From positions 1,627,001 through 1,691,000 of the forward strand of contig NC_087392.1 in NCBI RefSeq assembly GCF_963675165.1: a stretch of DNA of 64,000 bases. Reading direction: 5' to 3'. The notes beneath the pieces are model-generated. The model searched no databases. It worked only from the letters and a program-made list of their open reading frames with translations, and was not told the origin of the DNA. Origin of the DNA: Halichondria panicea (taxonomy: Eukaryota > Porifera > Demospongiae > Suberitida > Halichondriidae). Position 1 is the stretch's first letter. Every line of letters begins with the position of its first letter. Both the position numbers and the translations under genes were made by a program. Below are positions 1 to 39,707 of this stretch, piece by piece.

Positions 1-361
1 TAACTAGGCAACTCGGCACAAAAACAAATTGGCCAAATGTCCAAATGTCGCACATAATTATAATATAGATGGCTTCAATTAGAAACATGACACAATGGTA
101 CACCTACCTTCATGACACGTCCGATGTCCCCGAGGCGCACCTCCTCATAGCCCTCACAGCAGCGCACCATCATGCCCATACTGATACTGTCTCTCACATA
201 GTGGGCATACTCATCACCACTGGAGAAATCCTCGCGACTCTTGAAGCTCTTGTCATCTGCTAAGGAGAAAGAAACAGTGAATACAACCATTTAAACACAC
301 TTACTCCTATGGGGGGTGATCAGTGCCAAAACCTCCAGTTCTTTTTATTTAGTACTAAAAT

Positions 362-700
362 TATTTGCATGGTAAAGTTCTACATACAAATGACACGCTC
401 TCTCTTATTTGCATGTGAAGTTCTACATACAAATGATACTCTCATTTGCATGGTGAAGTTCTACATACAAATGACACGCATTTGCATGGTGAAGTTCTAC
501 TACATACAAATGATACTCTTATTTGCATGGTGAAGTTCTACATACAAATGATACTCTTATTTGCATGGTGAAGTTCTACATACAAATGATACTCTTATTT
601 GCATGGTGAAGTTCTACATACAAATGATACTCTTATTTGCATGGTGAAGTTCTACATACGATGAAAGTTCTACATACAAATGAGAAGTTCTACATACAAA
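362..700. repeat. Left 38-base tandem array of the foldback element
   Basis: About eight imperfect copies of a 38-base unit (ATTTGCATGGTGAAGTTCTA plus CATACAAATGATACTCTT), with some copies truncated. Each unit is itself partly palindromic, pairing ATTTGCATG-like and CATACAAAT-like ends. Confidence 0.85.
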
Positions 701-1113
701 TAACGCTGCATGGCAAATGATAAGCTTTGTTAGTTTTACAATGACATGTACACTCTCATATATATTTGCATTAACTTAAAACCACTCCCTTTTTCATCTG
801 TAAGGAAGGGCTCGGATGAAAAAGGGAAGGTTGGAATACAATTAGAACAAACCACTACATAATGTGTGGGTGTTTATTCAGCTTTGATCCCAGACCGTCA
901 GAAATGTATTTTATACTCGAGGCTATATAGCAACAGAAATAGTACATGCGTGAGTGGTGGCACGCGAGTTGTTAGGACGTTAACATTGTGGGAGCGTGAC
1001 ATTCTTCACGCATGCCCCTATAGGACAACTGTAAATTTATAGTGGCATATTGAAGGAGGACACAATTAACATTATAGTATAGACGGACATTTTAATTAAC
1101 ATATCAACTACGT

Positions 1114-1171
1114 GTTGGACACGCCCGCTCATGTGGCAATCCTTTTTGGTCACATAAGTGGGCGTGTCCAA
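1114..1171. repeat. Inverted repeat in the centre of the foldback element
   Basis: TTGGACACGCCCGCT near 1115 pairs with AGTGGGCGTGTCCAA ending at 1171, around a loop of about 20 bases. Two further hairpins occur at about 786-832 and 1197-1230. These may be nested or founding elements inside the larger one. Confidence 0.7.
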
Positions 1172-1235
1172 TAACGGAGTTAAAAAAAATTACTCTCTCC
1201 CCTGAGCCTTTTCTTAGGTGAAAAGGGGAGTAGCA

Positions 1236-1630
1236 AATGCGAGAGTATCTTTTGTATGTAGAGCTTCACCATGCAAATGAGAGTATCATTTGTATGTAGA
1301 ACTTCACCATGCAAATGAAAGTATCATTTGTATGTAGAACTTCACCATGCAAATGAGAGTATCATTTGTATGTAGAACTTCACCATGCAAATGAAAGTAT
1401 CATTTGTATGTAGAACTTCACCATGCAAATGAGAGTATCATTTGTATGTAGAACTTCACCATGCAAATGAGAGTATCATTGTATGTAGAACTTCACCATG
1501 CAAATAAGAGAGAGCGCGTCATTTGTATGTAGAACTTCACTATGCAAATGAGAGTATCATTTGTGTGTAGAACTTCACATGCAAATAAGAGAGAGCGCGT
1601 CATTTGTATGTAGAACTTCACTATGCAAAT
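1236..1630. repeat. Right 38-base tandem array, inverted relative to the left array
   Basis: About ten copies of the reverse complement of the left unit (GAGAGTATCATTTGTATGTA plus GAACTTCACCATGCAAAT). Some variants read AAAGTATC or carry GAGAGAGCGCGTC. The two arrays form a very long potential stem. Confidence 0.85.
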
Positions 1631-2157
1631 GATTTTAGTACTAAATAAAAAAGCTGGAGGTTTTGGCACTGATCACCCCCCATATACTCCAGTACTAAAA
1701 TAGAATCTAACCTCTAGAAAACACTAGCAAATACATAATGTTGGAAGTAATAAATGATGTGTACATGCAGCTAGCTGCATGTATCTGTACACAGTTACCG
1801 GAAAAACCTGAGAACACTGATGGTCATACTTGATAACACTCACCCTCAGGGTCAGTCTCCCCCTGGTCTGAGCTGCCACTGGAATCAGATGAGCTCTCGT
1901 ACACCATCACAGCGTCTCCTCTCTCCTCGCTGACCTCCTCTGTTGTCGTGATAATAGGAGGTTGGGCCGGTGGTGGTGGTAGTGGTGGGGTATCCTTGGT
2001 GTTGGACTCAAGGTCCGGTACCTCGATGTTAGTGTGGTCCAATAGCCAGGCTATGAGCCGCTCCAAGCTGCTGCTCTGGATCTCCTGTGGAGTGGAATGA
2101 GGTGATGAGAAGGAATCAATATCAACACAAATAAACACACACACACAGAGCTTTACC

Positions 2158-2641
2158 TAGCTTGTGTAGGAAGAAAAACAAAAGTTATACGAGACAAGAT
2201 GTCCATGCAGCTTAATTGGAGCAGAGCCTGGAGGTTCATGACATGACACTTGTTACCTCCCATGAAATAATACATGAATCATGTATTATTTCATGGGTAA
2301 TAAGTGCATGTACTTGTATTAATAATTATACACTATACTCCCAATCTGCATGCAGGGATAAAGGTATATGGAGCAACCCCTTTGAAAGAAAGGAGGACAA
2401 TGGCAAAAGAACATTAATTATTCTAGCTTTAATATCACTTTCAATTTATGTTTCAAACACAATGTTAATCTCTACATGTACATCTTTGTATTAAAGTGCA
2501 TACAATTAGAAACATGATGAATTTACAAACATGTACAAAAGACAACGATGGATGGGTTAACAATTAAAATTTTAATTAAGAGAATCTTAGCTTGATGATG
2601 TGAACACAACACACACACACACAAACAAGGGTACAGTTAGT
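2158..2641. other. HERC2 3' flank with a perfect 39-base palindrome
   Basis: No gene is seen between the duplicate and the HERC2 stop. Bases 2259-2277 and 2279-2297 are perfect 19-base inverted arms around one central base. Read on the minus strand this could form a hairpin in the HERC2 3' untranslated or flanking RNA. A minus-strand ATTAAA-like poly(A) signal lies near 2571-2576. Confidence 0.6.
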
Positions 2642-32288
<29,647 letters not shown>

Positions 32289-32769
32289 GGTAGACACCTG
32301 TCGTAAGCCTAGAGCAAATGTGTTCTGTCAATTTCATGCAGCTATTTAATCAATAGGGGAGGGAGGGTACTAGGAGGGTACACCCTATTAAAATATCAGC
32401 TCATGGCATCAATTTGAGTCATGAGAATGTGGCAGTGGTATCAATACTGACTTACAGAGTATCTAACTTCTTCAGCTTAAACAGAGAGTGTCCAAATGTA
32501 GTGTAAGCAGTAGTACATGTTGATCAAGCGATCTCTTTCTGCCTTGTTGTATAGATGCAGGCACAGCAGGAAAGTGGGAATTTCCCTTTCTGTAAACTTC
32601 ATGTAAAGTTTACACAAGGGCAAGCCCACACACGTGAGCTGTAAATGAACATCACATGACATTACATGCTTAGCCAACACTGCAAAGCTGAAAGAGACCC
32701 GCGGGCCCGAGGATTGTTCTATAACTTGAGCGGAAGATATCATTCTAGTTGGTGCATTACAGTGCAAGC
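32289..32769. promoter_or_regulatory. Candidate bidirectional promoter, HERC2 / GRAF-type gene
   Basis: Only 481 bases separate the HERC2 ATG (minus) from the RhoGAP ATG (plus). A short GC-rich patch (ACCCGCGGGCCCGAGG) lies at about 32698-32713. No TATA box is obvious. The promoter function is inferred from spacing alone. Confidence 0.45.
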
Positions 32770-35700
32770 ATGGGCCTCCCGCCACTGGAGTACATAGACT
32801 GCTTCCTGGACTCTCCAAACTTTAGGGAGATCATCGGTTTGTATGAGAAGGAGCTCGATGAGAATGCTCACCATGTCAAAGCCTTGGTCCGAGAGTGCAA
32901 GCATATGATTCAAGCTACAGAGGGTATGTGTGTCTATTGTATAACATACTGCTCACACAAATACAAAGCTTAATTATTGCTATTTCCGATAGCCAGCCGT
33001 TCAGATTGATTAAAATGCACTTGTAATTAATTGTGCGCACACGTATTCAGAGTTCTCAAAGGTGCAATCATCGTTTGCACAAGTCTTGGGCAATTTCAAG
33101 TTTCAGACAATTGGAGAACAAACAGAAGATGAGAGAATGATAAGTAAGTTTATTCCATTGCACTGATCGCATTGTCAGCGTTACGTTAATGTTTGTGAGT
33201 GTTATAATGTATTTCCTCCATATAAGGCGTACTCTCTGATTATGTCTCCCATTCATGTCAGTTTGCAGAGCAGAGTGTGTTGACATTACTATAGTGTGGA
33301 CTTCACTCAATCTCCACACATAGTCTGCTTTATAATCACAGTGTTTTATATAACTCCATACGAATATCCCCTAATGTATAAGTAAGCAATGGCTGGGTCT
33401 AGTGGCACTACCATTGTGACAAGTGTTTTCAGTTTCCGTATATGCTACCTGACTTAGGAATCTGATAGTGTGTGTGTGTGTGTACTCAGTGAGTAGGAAT
33501 AGGTAGGAACTGATTAGTGATAATCATGATACCTTTCTCTAGCCTTACACGCGTACTATACATCCTTCTTGCAGCCAACTCCCTCCAGACCTTTGCCAGG
33601 CTGCTGTTTACCATTGAGGACTGTCGACACAACATGGTGAGCTATCCTGCGAGCTAAGCAAGAGCGTCTACCTGTATCCACCATTACATTATAATTATAT
33701 ACACCTGTATCCACTTTACATTGACTGTTTGTCTTAATTAATTTTCTTCCTCCCAGTTGAGTACCATCTCAGTGAGACTGTTGCAGACTCTGGAGAGATT
33801 CAGAAAGGAGCAGATTCAGAAAGCAAAGGCAAGTCTGTACTGTGTGTGTGAGAGCTCACTGTTGTTGTCATAACCTATACGTGTATGTAAAACAATGTTT
33901 TTTCCAGGTATAGATTACATTACCTAAGTTCAATCTTACATGTACACCAACCTAATGTCTCATTAGACTACAATAGCTACATTTCACTTTCATGTACCAT
34001 ACAATAGATTGAGTGCTTGTTCATGTAACGACACACACACACCTCACAGGATGAAAAGAGACGTTTTGACCGCTCCTCCCATAACTATTACGAGGCCCTA
34101 CAGAAGCACCTGAGTATGTCCACAAAGAAGAAGGACATCTCTGAGGCAGACTCCACTCTGGAGAGAGAGCACGCTGGGTACCGACAGTCAGCCTTTGACT
34201 ATGTGTGCAAGCTACAAGACGTTCATGCTCAGAAGCAGTATGAGCTCATAGAGCCGGTAAGGGGCATGAGGGAAATTGTTTGGGCCTTGTGAGAAAACAC
34301 TGAGTAGTATTGTGTAATGCAATACAGTCAGTGTATGTTAAGTTCACATTATACTGTGTGTACATGTGCATGTGTCGTGGGTGTTATGTGATATGGCTGT
34401 GTGTACATTGGCACACCTGTTGATTCAGTATTCGCTGTGTAATCGCAAGTAATTGTATGTATGCATGTACACAGTTTTTATTTCGTGTGCAGATCATTGG
34501 CTATATCAGTGATGTGTCCACCTTCCTACATCAAGCCTACGACAGTGCCGGCTCTATCAAACCAGAGCTACAGGCAGTACAGTTCAAAGTTCAAATTGTA
34601 AGTATTGATGACATTATACATGTATCAATCCTAGCTATTCAACTAGCCTGGCTATTGTAACGACATCACTGTTATACCACAATCCACACAGCTGAGAGAC
34701 ACACACTTAAACGAGCTAGAGAAGGCCTACCAGCTCAAAGCACAAGTCATTGAGGTGACACCTTTACTTAATTGTACATGTGTAGGCTGTTATATTGTGT
34801 AAATAGAGTTTGTTGATTCTGCTGTGTGTATGTATGTGTCATGTGATTGTATCCTCCCCCTCATTCCAGGAAGGGGAGGCGGGGCTAGTCCACCATCCTG
34901 ACTTCCTACGACAAGGAAACCTCTTCGTGCAAGATAACACAAAGAAAGGTGAACCATTATACAAACTCATCCACAAATGTCATACATGTAGGACCCTCTT
35001 CTTTATGTAGTGACAATCGGGACCCAGTGGCACAGATACTTCTGTCAGTTCAGGAAGAAAGATATTGGTGGCAAGAAGATTCGTCAAGTCCGGTTCCTAC
35101 CCATTGGCCATCAGGGAAACGTAAGCTAACATGCAGTTTATCTGTGGGCAGTGATGGTGTTCCACGTGATGGGAGCCTGATCAGTCGGGCCGTGACCCTC
35201 AACTCACGACTGAGCCCTCAAAGTATATATATAGTCAGTACGTATGCTTGCTGTACACCTCTGCAGTAGACAGTGCGTCTGTCTTGTGTGGCTGTGAGTG
35301 TGTGTTCTCTCCTCTCAGTTACCCTCTCAAGACTTTATGGAGGTTAGAGACTGTGTTCGCTCAAAGTCTGAGGATGTGGACAGACAGTTCTGTTTTGATC
35401 TGGAACTACAGTCCCTCCATGGCAGGTATGTCAGCCTTTGTGTACTATTCTAAATGTGTGCACGCTGTATCTAACCACACCCCTAATCCTCTCCCCCTCA
35501 CACACAGTCACAAGTACATAGTCCAAGGAACGTCTCGTGATAACAGGAAGGGATGGTTGGAGAGCATGGAGGGCAAGGAGCCGGTCTACAGCTCACTTAA
35601 AGTCCTGGAGAGTGAGTGCTCAGTCTGACTAGCTACTAGCGAGAGTGTGCCATTTACTGTGCTCAGTCTGACTAGCTACTAGTGCCTCTTGCGAGAGTGT

Positions 35701-38700
35701 GCCATTTACTGTGCTCAGTCTGACTAGCTACTAGTGCCTCATGCGAGAGTGTGCCATTTACTGTGCTCAGTCTGACTAGCTACTAGTGCCTCATGCGAGA
35801 GTGTGCCATTTACTGTGCTCAGTCTGACTAGCTACTAGTGCCTCTTGCGAGAGTGTGCCATTTACTGTGCTCAGTCTGACTAGCTACTAGTGCCTCATGC
35901 GAGAGTGTGCCATTTACTGTGCTCAGTCTGACTAGCTACTAGTGCCTCATGCGAGAGTGTGCCATTTACTGTGCTCAGTCTGACTAGCTACTAGTGCCTC
36001 ATGCGAGAGTGTGCCATTTACTGTGCTCAGTCTGACTAGCTACTAGTGCCTCTTGCGAGAGTGTGCCATTTACTGTGCTCAGTCTGACTAGCTACTAGTG
36101 CCTCTTGCGAGAGTGTGCCATTTACTGTGTACACCGGTATTAGATTCACACAGCTTTATCACTGTATGTTCTTGTGTCTGCAGTAGGCGGTGTTAACGAA
36201 AATGGGATAGCATTTGTTCAGAAGTGTCTCGACTTAATAGAGTCAAGAGGTGAGTCTCTCACACCAAAATGAAACTTCCTGTTTTGCATCATGTTTGTAC
36301 AGCATGTGTTGTGTGTGTACAATGGTAGTCTAATGAGTACTTTGTAAATGAGTTTCAGTTTCAAAAATCCATAGCACTATGGCAGTTTCTTGACCTTGTA
36401 GCATTTTCTTACACTGTTTTTCACCCCACCCTTCCTATTCAGGTCTAGATGAGGAGGGTCTGTATCGTAAGCCAGGTGTGCTCTCCAAGGCAACCAAGCT
36501 GGTCAAGGAGTGTATAGAGAAGGGCAAGACACACTCCATGAACATGTCTGATGAGTTTGAGTGGGACACTAAGACACTGGCTAGTGCTGTCAAGATGTAC
36601 CTGAACAAACAGCTGGGAGAGCCTCTCTTCACCTTCGTCATGCATCATCAGTTCATCGATGCTGCAAGTGAGTTAATTAGCAAGTACTGTGTGTGCTCAT
36701 ATGGCAAGTCATGTGATGATTATATCGTTGCTTATACACTCCTGACTTACTAAGAATGTACAAGATTGTCAGTATGATGTTCCATCTCGGTGTTGATCAA
36801 GTCAGTATAACTATCACTTATTTTGTAGCCTCTGTTTTCAACTCCTGAATCAGGTGTTTACATTAGTCACACGCGTGGCTCAAGTTTCCTTAATAATGTG
36901 CATATATGTGCAGGGTTTATTTCAGGGAGAAATTAGATGGGCTTTTGCTTTTAAATTCAAACATTGCCCCCGTAAAACTTGGGATTTAAGCATCTGCCCC
37001 CTCTCCCCTAATATGTACATGTACTTCACTGTGTGTTCCATTACGCCCGCCCATTCCCTCCAGAGATACCGAACCATGAGAAGAGGGTGTGTGCCATTCG
37101 AGAGCTAATTGACCAACTGCCACCCCTTCACAAGGAACTAACAGCTATCATCATGTGGCACCTTCATCGGTATGGCAACACATTCAATTTCAACTCTAAT
37201 AATGTACACATGTACACATGTACATGTACACATGTACATGTTCGTATAGCAACTGTTTTGCTAGACATGATTGTAGATCTGATCAGATACGATACATAAT
37301 AATATTATGTGTGTACTTAATATACGTACATATGGCAATGATGGTGTTCCACGTGATAGGAGCCTTGCACAACTGTGTGTATGGCAGTGACATATACAAT
37401 TCCTTTACTGAGCCACTATCTACTGTACATTGCCTTGAGTCATGACCAGGCTGATTAGTACACGTATGTAGCATATACACGTGTGTACTGTGTAAATGTT
37501 CTGGTTGATTGTGTATCTCACTTACCACCACTCCACTCTACAGAGTTGCTGCCGCGTCTGACGTCAACCTGATGAAGGCGAGCAACATTGGGGTGTGTTT
37601 TGGTCCCACCCTCATGCGGCCGGAGCGAGAGTCCGTGGCAACCATTGTGGACATCAAATACCAGAACATCATCGTTGAGGTCATGGTGGATAATGTGGAG
37701 GAAGTGAGTCGAAATCGTACTGTCTCATGATGAAGGCAGAAAAATTTGTAGGAATCAATCATACAGTGTGTGTGGCAATGATGGTGTTCCACGTGATAGG
37801 AGCCTTGCACAACTGTGTGTATGGCAGTGACATATACAATTCCTTACTGAGCCACTGTTACTGAACTGAAACTGCCTCCCTGTACTGTTGTCCCTATAAT
37901 AGCATTTTGCTTAGAGACAGTGCTCAGCTGATTAGTACATGTACATGTACTGTTTGTGTGTGCATTTAAGTGACTCTTCCTGTTCTATTCCTCCACAGAT
38001 CTTCAGCGGTGACTCTGGTAGTGGTGCAGGGTCCGCCCCTGATGTCCCCCCTCCCCCTATCCCTGCAGCCCCCTCGTCCAGGAAGCCTCGGGAGTTTGAG
38101 GACTCTTGTGGCTATCGGATCCCCTCACAAATAATCTCCACCCCTAGCAACCCGTCCAGCAGGTGTGTACTGTGGGGGTCTTAGGCAACTGTACTGTACA
38201 TGCATCATAGGGACTTTGTTTAAATTTAAATTGCTCCAAGATTTGATATAATCTCTCTCTCTCTCGCTTACATGCACATCCATAGAGGGAGCAGATCATC
38301 AGTGGGTGGGATCACTAAACCACTTCCTCCTCCCACCCCTGTCTCTCGTACCCCGAGCTCAGCCAGTGCCGGATCAAAGGGACGGTCCCCCAGTCCTGAG
38401 CCATACGAGGTACCACTCAAAATGCTTGAAGGTGACAAGCGTCGACCACCACCTATTCCCCCTGGAGGCATGGGCGTACCGCCCCCTGTACCCAAGAACA
38501 AACCACTAATACCAGGTATGCCATATAGTACTAAGTACACATACAAGTTGTACACACATTCGCTCGTCTCTTGTACTGTGCATCATACTGAGGTATTGTA
38601 CTGCAAGTTTGCAACTGTACAGTTTACACGTATGCCATTATTGCCTCACTTCTATCGCTTACAGAAACCAAGAGGCGATCACACACGAGCGCCTCTCAAG

Positions 38701-39325
38701 CGCCAGAGCCAAACCACAAGCCCATGGTAGGTGCGAAAAGACACTCTCGAATAGAGCCCCCTACCAAGCCCCCTGAAGACTCACCACCACCAAGGGCCCC
38801 CATCAGAGCTCACAAGAGGGCGTAAGTACACATGTAGATGTCTGTATTTGTACATGTAGTTCCTGGTACAATTCAGAGCTAGCTATCCCACACCCTTTCT
38901 TCCCCACTAGCTAAGTCATAGAGTCATTTAGTGTTTTAGTAGTAAAGTCTAACTCGATGCTCTCATTAAATCTGTGCTTTTGAAGCAGTACTAGTTTGAC
39001 TTGGTACTGTGTGTATCTGCAGGCGGAGTGCGAAGGCTCTGTATGACTGTCAAGCAGAGGATGAATTGGAACTGTCTTTCAAGAAGGACGAAGTGTTATA
39101 CAATGGTGAGCCTCCATTTTCTTTGCTTTCCTTACCCATAATACTTAACAATTAAAGTAGCAAGGTACATGTACATGTGGTATATACAGATGTTATATTC
39201 ATCCCTCTTTGTCTCTCACCCTCCCTCCCTCAGTGACTCAGTCTGAGGAGCCGGATTGGATGCAGGCCAGTCTAGCAAGCGGCAGGCAAGGACTTGTACC
39301 AGCAAATTACCTAGAAATTCTCTAG
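32770..39325 (+). CDS. GRAF-family RhoGAP (BAR-PH-RhoGAP-SH3), complete
   Basis: About 20 exons encode a protein of the ARHGAP26/ARHGAP10/ARHGAP42/oligophrenin family. These proteins bend membranes with BAR domains and stimulate GTP hydrolysis on Rho GTPases in endocytosis and adhesion. The N-terminus MGLPPLEYIDCFLDSPNFRE matches GRAF closely, fixing the start. The BAR domain runs through about 34754. The PH domain follows (GNLFVQDNTKK, VTIGTQWHRYFCQFRKKDIG, GWLESMEGKEPVY). The RhoGAP domain begins GIAFVQKCLDLIESRGLDEE and has the arginine finger in GLYRKPG and the motif NLMKASNIGVCFGPTLMRPE. A proline-rich linker follows (PPPPIPAAP, PPPIPPGG). The terminal SH3 has KALYDCQAEDELELSFKKDE and GLVPANYLEIL, then the stop at 39323-39325. 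With an SH3 it is nearer GRAF than oligophrenin. Which vertebrate paralogue it matches cannot be said; it is probably the single pre-duplication copy. Confidence 0.93.
35612..36128. repeat. 52-base minisatellite in a GRAF-gene intron, starting at the splice donor
   Basis: About ten head-to-tail copies of a 52-base unit starting GTGCTCAGTCTGACTAGCTA and including GCGAGAGTGTGCCATTTACT. The first copy is about 10 bases short. Units differ mainly at one base (CTCTTGC or CTCATGC). The array starts within the donor sequence of the exon ending VLE (GAGTGAGTGCTC). Confidence 0.95.
37326..37950. repeat. Direct repeat pair flanking a RhoGAP exon
   Basis: About 100 bases at 37330-37430 recur at 37770-37860 with only a few differences. 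Both contain GGCAATGATGGTGTTCCACG and GCACAACTGTGTGTATGGCA. Related downstream sequence (CTGATTAGTACA) extends both copies. A third, shorter match (GTGATGGTGTTCCACGTGAT) lies at about 35147-35166. The exon at about 37543-37704 sits between the two copies. It is likely an intronic dispersed repeat. Confidence 0.8.
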
Positions 39326-39707
39326 TGTGTGTTCTGTGTCAACTGTGAAATGTCGGAACTACTATTAATTTTGACAAGTTCGTGTGCTTGTTCACTAGTT
39401 TCATTTTGTAGAGTATGTTGAGCACGATGTTGTTTGTACCAAATCAGTCTGTATAATTATGTACAGTGTATTATTATTAATAGCAACTGTGACACACTCA
39501 ATTGAATGTGTAATGAATGGAATTGTGATTTTTTTTCAAAGCGCATGATCGTGAGTATTGATATATACTTGGCAGGTCATTTTCAGTTGTATTGAGTCTT
39601 GGGTGTGGTCAGACCAGCTCTTGTAACTGTGTCTTTATACAGTGACATTTCTGGTAGGGGGGGGGGAGGGTAAATTAAAACATACATGTAAATATTCGTC
39701 ATAGTAA
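39326..39707. other. Intergenic or 3' region between convergent GRAF-type and kinesin genes
   Basis: The two genes converge here. A G-run at 39657-39666 and T-rich segments are present. I see no further gene. Poly(A) signals are not clear for either gene. Confidence 0.5.

Larger units (their letters stand above)
308..1684. mobile_element. Non-autonomous foldback element with internal tandem repeats
   Basis: The element begins TATGGGGGGTGATCAGTGCC and ends with its reverse complement. It is flanked by a 6-base duplication TACTCC (302-307 and 1685-1690). The uninserted site exists intact at 18154-18159 in the other HERC2 copy. Inside, a 38-base unit containing TTTGCATGGTGAAGTTCTAC is tandemly repeated on the left arm (about 360-700) and in reverse orientation on the right arm (about 1236-1630), so the whole element can fold back. 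The centre carries smaller inverted repeats. No transposase reading frame is present. Confidence 0.9.
1..2157 (-). pseudogene. Partial HERC2 duplicate: two internal exons downstream of the HERC2 stop
   Basis: Bases 1-307 and 1685-2157 closely match 17852-18159 and 18154-18632, introns included. The copy contains the exon at about 120-267 (DDKSFKSREDFSSGDEY onward) and the exon at about 1838-2090 (SSLERLIAWLLDHTNIEVPD onward). Both keep open frames and splice sites. I see one residue change (His for Arg) and a two-residue difference in the proline run. The copy has no upstream exons before the HERC2 stop at 2642 and runs off the left edge, so it cannot be a complete gene on the right side. A 1,377-base element is inserted in its intron. 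It is either a recent partial tandem duplication or an allelic segment joined by assembly. Confidence 0.75.

Noticed and set aside
309..533. Open frame with repeated KFYIQMT
   Set aside because: It is a shadow of the 38-base tandem repeat in the foldback element; the repeat unit is not a multiple of three and shows no coding bias.
2216..2494. 92-residue plus-strand open frame after HERC2
   Set aside because: It crosses the 39-base palindrome, has no splice or domain support and no plausible homology.
35600..36130. CRISPR-like regular repeat array
   Set aside because: Units are contiguous 52-base tandem copies with no unique spacers, in a eukaryotic intron; it is a minisatellite.
36900..37030. 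Possible extra RhoGAP exon with polypyrimidine flanks
   Set aside because: Joining the exon ending HHQFIDAA directly to the next one at about 37064 (KIPNHEKRVCAIRELID) already gives a continuous RhoGAP domain.
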